A DNA stretch of 5,522 nucleotides from JADJPL01 sp041183125. Lineage in GTDB: Bacteria; Bacteroidota; Bacteroidia; Chitinophagales; Saprospiraceae. A model generated the notes under the pieces. It made no database searches and had not been told where the DNA came from. It was given only the letters and a program-made list of their open reading frames with translations. Location: positions 1 to 5,522 of the forward strand of contig JBEGMH010000239.1 in the NCBI GenBank assembly GCA_041183125.1, written 5' to 3'. Position 1 is the first letter of the stretch, and each line of letters starts with the position of its first letter. Shown one piece after another: positions 1-4,102 of the stretch. Made by a program: the position numbers and the translations under genes.

Positions 1-624
1 CTCCCGGGCATCCCCAACGCCTTCGTCGCCGGGGATTACCGCGGCGGACTGGTGCCCCCCGGTACCTACACCCTGCGCCTCATCCTGGGCCGCGATACGC
101 TGGGCGCAAGTATTTCCGTACTCACCCCGCCCGGCACTGCCTTCCCCACCACTGCCTACCGCACACAGGAAGAACTGCTGCTCGCCCTCGAACGCCAAAT
201 CCGGGACATGCACCATGCTGCCCTGCGCATGCGCCTCCTGCGCGACCAGGTGCGGCAATTAGTCCAGTACTTCGAACAGGAAGAAGAGCTCCGCGAGCTC
301 GCAGCCGCCGGCAAAGCGCTGCTGAACCGATTGGAGGATTGGGAAAAAACCCTCCTCGAACCCCGCCAACACACCGCCCAGGATATCATCAACTTCCCAG
401 GGAAACTCAGTGCCGACTGCCTGCAGCTCAAGGCCCGCATAGACGGAGCCGACCCCCGTGTCACCGAGGGCGCCACACAACGCCTCGCCGAACTCAAGCA
501 AGCCTGGCAACAACACCGCCTGCGCATGGAGGAAATCATCCACCGCGAATTGGCCAGCTTCAAGAAAAGTTTTCAGGAAAAAGATATCCCCGGCCTAATC
601 GTGCCGGGCGTCAACTCGTTTTGA
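1..624 (+). CDS. C-terminal end of a BNR-repeat (VPS10/sortilin-like) protein, 5' partial
   Basis: The reading frame is open from the first base and ends at TGA 622-624, so only the last 207 residues are visible. The segment VPPGTYTLRLILG (visible residues about 18-30) is the small beta domain seen near the C-terminus of the large Bacteroidota proteins annotated as glycosyl hydrolase, BNR repeat or VPS10/sortilin-like; the phrase PPGTYTVRL is characteristic of them. A long charged helical stretch follows (about 53-120, rich in E, R, L and Q, probably coiled coil), then the family-typical tail with QDIINFPGKLSADCLQLKARI (starting near residue 126) and a final amphipathic helix. The beta-propeller repeats and any signal peptide lie upstream of the window. 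Family members are usually exported and are thought to act on or bind polymers, but no substrate can be read from this part. No Por-type sorting domain is seen at the C-terminus. The family call is fairly sure; an enzymatic role is not established. Confidence 0.8.
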   Translation, partial: LPGIPNAFVAGDYRGGLVPPGTYTLRLILGRDTLGASISVLTPPGTAFPTTAYRTQEELLLALERQIRDMHHAALRMRLLRDQVRQLVQYFEQEEELRELAAAGKALLNRLEDWEKTLLEPRQHTAQDIINFPGKLSADCLQLKARIDGADPRVTEGATQRLAELKQAWQQHRLRMEEIIHRELASFKKSFQEKDIPGLIVPGVNSF

Positions 625-628
625 ACAC

Positions 629-722
629 AACAGTAGACTTGTTGCGAGGGGAATCACCAAGGGGTCAAAAGGCCCTTTTTTCCCACCTCCCTGACCTCTC
701 GCAACAAGTCTACTGTTTTTTT
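629..722 (+). terminator. Large stem-loop with T-tract, terminator of the BNR-repeat gene
   Basis: Arms at 629-648 and 698-717 are perfect 20-bp inverted complements (core CAGTAGACTTGTTGCGAG against CTCGCAACAAGTCTACTG). Three more pairs, including one G-U, extend the stem inward to 651/695. A T7 run (716-722) closes the 3' side, and the element starts 4 nt after the upstream stop codon, so it fits an intrinsic terminator. The roughly 43-nt loop holds a second small hairpin, AAGGG (659-663) with CCCTT (673-677), followed by its own T6 run (676-681), so two nested termination points are possible. The stem is much longer than a usual terminator stem, which leaves open that it began as a mobile or dispersed palindromic repeat. 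Confidence 0.75.
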
Positions 723-731
723 AGGCACAGC

Positions 732-764
732 TTTCTCAATTAATCCGCCAAGTTGTTACCTTTG
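732..764 (+). promoter_or_regulatory. Bacteroidota-type sigma-A promoter for the 51-aa gene and rlmK
   Basis: TACCTTTG at 757-764 matches the Bacteroidota -7 consensus TAnnTTTG at every defined base. TTTC at 732-735 is a three-of-four match to the TTTG -33 element, with a 21-nt spacer, inside the usual range of about 19-21. A start of transcription near 771 is inferred, giving a leader of about 18 nt, A-rich (ACCGAAAATACC) and without a Shine-Dalgarno sequence. The promoter lies directly behind the upstream terminator, so this unit is probably independent of the BNR-repeat gene. Confidence 0.65.
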
Positions 765-788
765 CGCGACATAACCGAAAATACCATC

Positions 789-944
789 ATGGAAGCAAGC
801 AATACCTCGACCCGCCAAGACTGGGTCATCTTTTTTATCTCCCTCGCCGTCATGATCGGCTTCTTCATCTATGCCGATGAGTGGTTCTGGCTCGCGCTGC
901 CCTTTGTGCTGACCTACTTCGTCCGCGCCCTGCGCATGATGTAA
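789..944 (+). CDS. Uncharacterised small membrane protein, 51 aa, two membrane segments
   Basis: I do not recognise a named family. The ATG at 789 is chosen because it is the only ATG of the frame before the hydrophobic core and it lies about 18 nt behind the inferred transcription start; an upstream in-frame TTG at 753 overlaps the -7 promoter element and is unlikely. The protein has a polar N-terminus (MEASNTSTRQD), a first hydrophobic helix at about residues 12-28, a short acidic turn (DEW), a second aromatic-rich helix at about 31-46 and a basic end (VRALRMM). This is a membrane hairpin; by the positive-inside rule both the R9 region and the C-terminal arginines favour the cytoplasm. The stop codon is 13 nt before the RlmK start, so the two genes are very likely cotranscribed. 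Reality of the gene is supported by promoter, spacing and a clean membrane topology, not by homology. Confidence 0.65.
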   Translation: MEASNTSTRQDWVIFFISLAVMIGFFIYADEWFWLALPFVLTYFVRALRMM

Positions 945-957
945 CCCCGTCCAGGCC

Positions 958-1902
958 ATGCCGATTCCCGACTTTTCCATGTTTGAGAACCGGCTCCGCA
1001 AGAACCTGAAGCACCTGCAGAAGTGGGCGCAACGGCAGTCCGTGTCCTGTTTCCGCGTATATGACGCAGATATCCCCGAGTTCCCGCTCATGGTGGACGT
1101 ATATGAACAGGCGCTGTACGTCGCGGAATACAGCCGCAAACACCCGCTCAGCGAGGAAGAATACTCCCTTTGGTTGAGCGGCTCCTTGCTCACCCTTTCG
1201 GAATGCCTCAGCATCCCGAAGAACCTGATTTTCCTGAAACTGCGCCACAAGCAATCCCAGGGCCTGCAATACCAGAAAGCCGCTGACCTGCAGCGCGAGT
1301 TCTGCGTAACGGAAAACGGCCTCCGCTTCTGGGTCAACCTGAGTGATTACCTCGATACGGGACTGTTCCTGGACCACCGCGACACCCGCGCCCTGGTGCG
1401 GGACCTGGCCGCCGGCAAAGATGTACTCAACCTCTTCGCCTACACCGGCTCGTTCAGCTTGTACGCGGCTGCCGGGGGCGCCCGCAGCACGACCACCGTG
1501 GATATGTCCCACACCTATCTCAAGTGGGCCGAGCGGAATATGCGCGAAAATGGCTTCCACGGCCCCCAACACCGCTTCCTGCAAGCAGACGCCGTGGCCT
1601 GGCTGCGCGACGACGACGGCGTCCGCTACGACCTGATCGTGTTGGATCCGCCCTCCTTCTCGAACAGCAAGCGCATGAAATCCGACTTTTTTGACGTGCA
1701 AAGGGATCACCCTTTCCTCATCCACCGCTGCATGGAGCGGCTACGGACGGGCGGAAAACTCTTCTTCTCCACCAACCTGCGCAACTTTGAGTGCCAGATA
1801 CCAGCGGCACAGTGGCCTTACCGCGACATCAGCCGACTGACCACACCGGAGGACTTCCGCAACCGCAAGCCCCATTTTTGTTTCGAGTTCAGCAAAGGGT
1901 AA
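958..1902 (+). CDS. rlmK: Stand-alone RlmK-type 23S rRNA (guanine-N7) methyltransferase
   Basis: A 314-residue class I SAM-dependent methyltransferase that corresponds to the C-terminal (RlmK) half of E. coli RlmKL, which makes m7G2069 in 23S rRNA. From memory of that protein the match runs along its full length: FENRLRKNLKHLQKWA (9-24), CFRVYDADIPEF (31-42), NLIFLKLRHKQ (89-99), WVNLSDYLDTGLFLDHR (125-141), the SAM-binding motif I region NLFAYTGSFSLYAAAGG (158-174) with ARSTTTVDMS after it, and motif IV DPPSFSNSKRM (230-240) followed by FDVQRDH. The THUMP and RlmL (m2G2445) half found in the fused enterobacterial enzyme is absent, and only about 8 residues precede the conserved start of the domain. 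The start at 958 is 13 nt after the preceding stop codon; an in-frame ATG at 979 (M8) is a possible alternative. No Shine-Dalgarno is seen. The exact target base is inferred from the E. coli homologue. Confidence 0.88.
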   Translation: MPIPDFSMFENRLRKNLKHLQKWAQRQSVSCFRVYDADIPEFPLMVDVYEQALYVAEYSRKHPLSEEEYSLWLSGSLLTLSECLSIPKNLIFLKLRHKQSQGLQYQKAADLQREFCVTENGLRFWVNLSDYLDTGLFLDHRDTRALVRDLAAGKDVLNLFAYTGSFSLYAAAGGARSTTTVDMSHTYLKWAERNMRENGFHGPQHRFLQADAVAWLRDDDGVRYDLIVLDPPSFSNSKRMKSDFFDVQRDHPFLIHRCMERLRTGGKLFFSTNLRNFECQIPAAQWPYRDISRLTTPEDFRNRKPHFCFEFSKG

Positions 1903-1903
1903 G

Positions 1904-2521
1904 CTACAAAGCCCCCTTCTTGAACTTGATGCCGCAGCCGATGGCTTTCGTCGTCGTCGTCTCGGGCTCCTTGCCGGCTTCCAGGGCGGTGATAGCTTCC
2001 TCCACGTACTTATGGGTGACGGCGCCGGCGTCCTGCGGATTGTCGTCAATCGCTCCGATATAGCGGACTTTCAGCGTTTTATCCAACAGGAATACGTGGG
2101 GCGTGCGGGTTGCGCCATACTGCGGGAAGACCTTCTGCCCTTCATCCAGCAGGTAGGGAAAATCGAATTGCTTATCTTTGGCGCGCTTCTGCATCTTGGG
2201 GAAGCTGTCGCCGGAAGAGAGGTTGGGATCGTTGGGCTGGATGGCAATGACCGGATAGCCCTTGGGCGCCATTTTCTTGTTCAGCTCGACGAGCCGGTCT
2301 TCGTACATGACCGAGTAAGGGCAGGTATTGCAGGTGAAGGTCACGATGAAGCCCTTGGCTTTCTTGTAGTCTTTGAGGGAAACCATTTTCCCGTCCACGT
2401 TCTTCAAGCGGAAGTCCGGGGCGGTATCGCCTACTTTGAGGCCGCCCGTCGGCAAATCGGCAGATACCCACAGGGCGGTGCCGGTCAGGAGGAGGATAAG
2501 CGTTTTGAACATGCGTGTCAT
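1904..2521 (-). CDS. Secreted AhpC/TSA-type thioredoxin-family protein
   Basis: A 205-residue protein with an N-terminal signal peptide (basic MTRMFK, hydrophobic stretch 7-19, likely cleavage near WVSA-D at about 21-22) and no lipobox, so it should be periplasmic or exported. The mature part opens with LKVGDTAPDFRLKNVDGK (28-45), the usual entry to AhpC/TSA-type redoxin domains. The active-site region is FTCNTCPYS (62-70), with a CxxC pair C64/C67, and the cis-proline is P141 in TRTPHVFLLD. A third cysteine (C196, in AIGCGIKFKK) near the C-terminus is typical of this thioredoxin subfamily. The CxxC favours a thiol-disulfide exchange role over simple peroxidase activity, but the partner is unknown. 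M4 (ATG at 2512) is an alternative start. It lies 43 nt behind the TlpA-like gene, with a candidate promoter of its own, and its stop codon faces that of rlmK with one base between. Confidence 0.85.
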   Translation of the reverse strand: MTRMFKTLILLLTGTALWVSADLPTGGLKVGDTAPDFRLKNVDGKMVSLKDYKKAKGFIVTFTCNTCPYSVMYEDRLVELNKKMAPKGYPVIAIQPNDPNLSSGDSFPKMQKRAKDKQFDFPYLLDEGQKVFPQYGATRTPHVFLLDKTLKVRYIGAIDDNPQDAGAVTHKYVEEAITALEAGKEPETTTTKAIGCGIKFKKGAL

Positions 2522-2554
2522 ATTTGTAAAAATTTGGTTATCAATTTTTTATAA

Positions 2555-2585
2555 AAAAATTAAGCTACAATGCATCCGGGTCAAA
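2555..2585 (-). promoter_or_regulatory. Candidate Bacteroidota promoter for the AhpC/TSA-type thioredoxin gene
   Basis: On the minus strand TTTG (2585-2582) is followed after 19 nt by TAATTTTT (2562-2555). This matches the -33 element fully and the -7 consensus TAnnTTTG at all but the last base, with standard spacing. The -33 element lies inside the last codons of the upstream lipoprotein gene. Inferred transcription start is near 2548, giving a leader of about 27 nt that is almost pure A/T and has no Shine-Dalgarno. The region is so AT-rich that a chance match to the -7 element is a real possibility. Confidence 0.45.
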
Positions 2586-3137
2586 TGACTGTATCCAATT
2601 GGTTAAATCGCCATAATCGGCAAATTGTTCGCCGTAAAAGGCCCGTTTGCCCTCTTTGAGGAGCAGGGTTGCCGGGATGGCGCCGCTCCACTCCGGGGAG
2701 ACGCGGTCTATCCAGTCGTTGTAGCGCCCGTCGGCGAGCATCAGCACGGTTGCCTGCAGCTTTTTTTCCGCTAAAAAAGGCCGCAGCTTGCGGTCGAGGT
2801 CTTTTTTGAAATCCAGGCTCACCAGACAGACCTTGACTTTTTTCCCGGCGGTTTTTTCGTGGAGCGTTTCGAAGTAGGGCATTTCCTCGACGCAGGGCGC
2901 GCACCAGGTAGCCCAGAAGTTAAAGACGTAGAGGGTATCGTTTTGTACGTCGAGCAGCGGCGCAAAATCGTCAAAGCGCTCATATACGGTGAGTTCGGAA
3001 GCAGGTGCGTCGTTTATTTTTTGCTCTGGTGCATCTTTTTTTTCCGGCGCACAGGAAGCGAGGAATACTGCGGCGGCGAAGAGTACCGCAGGGTACACAG
3101 CACCCCTTCGCGGGACGTCATTTGAAAAAATCCACAT
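2565..3137 (-). CDS. TlpA-like thioredoxin-fold lipoprotein
   Basis: With the start at ATG 3137 the protein has 190 residues. A basic region (PRR) and hydrophobic segment lead to a type II signal peptide ending in the lipobox FLAS-C (C29), so the mature protein should be lipid-anchored in the envelope. A charged low-complexity linker (PEKKDAPEQKINDAP) separates the anchor from a thioredoxin fold: VFNFWATWCAPCVEEMP (about 71-87) with the classic WCAPC site (C79, C82), and cis-Pro in GAIPATLLL (P155). The family (TlpA/ResA-like) keeps periplasmic thiols reduced, for example in cytochrome c maturation or stress response; the substrate here is unknown. An in-frame ATG at 3176 would add 13 residues, but it lies inside a perfect -7 promoter match (3170-3177) and would give an unusually long region before the signal helix, so the downstream ATG is preferred. 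The A8 run (3036-3043) encodes the two lysines after the lipobox. Confidence 0.85.
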   Translation of the reverse strand: MWIFSNDVPRRGAVYPAVLFAAAVFLASCAPEKKDAPEQKINDAPASELTVYERFDDFAPLLDVQNDTLYVFNFWATWCAPCVEEMPYFETLHEKTAGKKVKVCLVSLDFKKDLDRKLRPFLAEKKLQATVLMLADGRYNDWIDRVSPEWSGAIPATLLLKEGKRAFYGEQFADYGDLTNWIQSFDPDAL

Positions 3138-3169
3138 AACAAATTGGTTTTTAGATAAAAATCCTTTTC

Positions 3170-3177
3170 CAAACATA
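3170..3177 (-). promoter_or_regulatory. Candidate -7 promoter element of the TlpA-like gene
   Basis: The minus strand reads TATGTTTG here, matching TAnnTTTG at all defined bases. Transcription would begin about 7 nt downstream (near 3163), leaving a leader of about 26 nt before the ATG at 3137. No good TTTG -33 element is seen at 19-21 nt upstream, where the 3' end of the FkbM gene lies, so this may be a weak or activator-dependent promoter, or a chance match in AT-rich DNA. Confidence 0.45.
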
Positions 3178-3187
3178 AAAGAGCGCT

Positions 3188-4102
3188 TTACGCTATCTTC
3201 CGGAATGCGATGTTATCGGATTCCAGGCCCGAGGCGCGGAGTCCGGCGGGGATATCGGAGACGGGTACCAGGCCTCCCTGTCCGTTGATGAAAAAGGCAG
3301 CATAGCCCATTTCGAAGAGCAGGTGTGCAGCCCGCTCGTGCGAAGAAGCCGGTCGCCCGGCTAAGAATTCCATCACGACCGTAGGGGCATTGGCTTCGTT
3401 CAGGGTGCGGCGCATACCGGAGAGTACGCGGTCTTCGGCCCCTTCGACGTCTATCTTGACCAAAGTCGGGTAAAAGTCCGGCATCGTGTCCAGGAAGGAA
3501 TCGAGGGCGACCGAGGGGGTGCGGATTTCCCGGGGGCGGTACTTTCCGAACCAGGGTTCCTGTTCGTACTGCCCGACGTGGAGGGCGTTGTACTCCGAGT
3601 AGCGGGTTGGGAACTCAAAAAAGCTGAGCACGTCGTTTTTTTCGGAAACGGCCTGCCGGATCGCCTGGGTATTGGCGCAGGCTCGGGTGTTTTCTGCCAA
3701 GAGTTGAAAAGAAGCAGGGCTGGGCTCGAACGCGAGCACGGCCCCGTGTTCCCCTACGAGCTGGGAGGCCAGGAGGGAAAAGAAGCCGAAGTGGGCACCG
3801 ATATCCACGAACCCGTCCCCTGCTTTGAGGGAGCGGACGAGGTAGCGGGCGAGGCGAATCTCGGAAGGGTGGGTTTTCGCGCCGGTGAGGAAGATGTCCA
3901 GTCCGCCGGGGAGCGCTACGCGCATTTTTTTTTGAAAAAAAGTATCGGCTTCGGTATGCCAGGCGCGGCGCAGCAGCGGGTAGGCGAGGTGGGTGAACCC
4001 CGTTCCCAGGGCGTAGCGCAGCGGGGCGGCCAAGAAGCGCCCTAATTTGCCGGTTTGGGCCAATGCTTCGGCGCGGTCGAGTCGTTGGAGGAGCGCTTCC
4101 AT
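3188..4102 (-). CDS. FkbM-family SAM-dependent methyltransferase
   Basis: A 304-residue protein with the FkbM-family methyltransferase domain. Visible motifs are the SAM-binding glycine loop FVDIGAHFGFFSLLA (98-112), the acidic end of strand 2 in LAFEPSPASF (123-132), the ALDSFL element (199-204) and the family signature LVKIDVEGAEDRVLSGM (214-230), then VVMEF (242-246). An N-terminal extension of about 60 residues has no clear domain, and no signal peptide or definite membrane anchor is evident, although residues 33-45 are fairly hydrophobic. FkbM enzymes O-methylate varied small molecules, glycans and lipids; the substrate here cannot be read. The ATG overlaps the dnaE stop codon as TGATG (one shared base), which indicates translational coupling. 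A run of T7-C-A9 on the coding strand (3941-3925) encodes FFQKK at residues 55-59 and could be prone to slippage. The pairing with dnaE is not a known functional link. Confidence 0.85.
   Translation of the reverse strand: MEALLQRLDRAEALAQTGKLGRFLAAPLRYALGTGFTHLAYPLLRRAWHTEADTFFQKKMRVALPGGLDIFLTGAKTHPSEIRLARYLVRSLKAGDGFVDIGAHFGFFSLLASQLVGEHGAVLAFEPSPASFQLLAENTRACANTQAIRQAVSEKNDVLSFFEFPTRYSEYNALHVGQYEQEPWFGKYRPREIRTPSVALDSFLDTMPDFYPTLVKIDVEGAEDRVLSGMRRTLNEANAPTVVMEFLAGRPASSHERAAHLLFEMGYAAFFINGQGGLVPVSDIPAGLRASGLESDNIAFRKIA
3925..3941 (-). other. Adjacent homopolymer runs within the FkbM gene
   Basis: On the coding strand seven T are followed by a single C and nine A (plus strand T9-G-A7). This is nearly a perfect palindrome inside otherwise GC-rich coding sequence. 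It is in frame as read here, encoding FFQKK. Runs of this length can cause polymerase slippage or sequencing length errors, so the frame should be treated as sensitive to indels at this point. Confidence 0.6.

Noticed and set aside
753..788. Upstream TTG (753) as start of the 51-aa membrane protein
   Set aside because: It lies before and across the -7 promoter element, so it would not be in the transcript; ATG 789 fits the leader length.
865..1725. 286-codon open frame on the minus strand opposite rlmK
   Set aside because: It covers the highly conserved methyltransferase motifs of rlmK in antisense and shows no domain or start signal of its own.
2012..2554. 180-codon plus-strand frame opposite the AhpC/TSA-type thioredoxin gene
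   Set aside because: Its composition is a mirror of the thioredoxin gene, whose CxxC, cis-Pro and signal peptide are clear.
3138..3176. ATG 3176 as start of the TlpA-like lipoprotein
   Set aside because: It is embedded in a TAnnTTTG promoter match and lengthens the N-region of the signal peptide without benefit; ATG 3137 is preferred.
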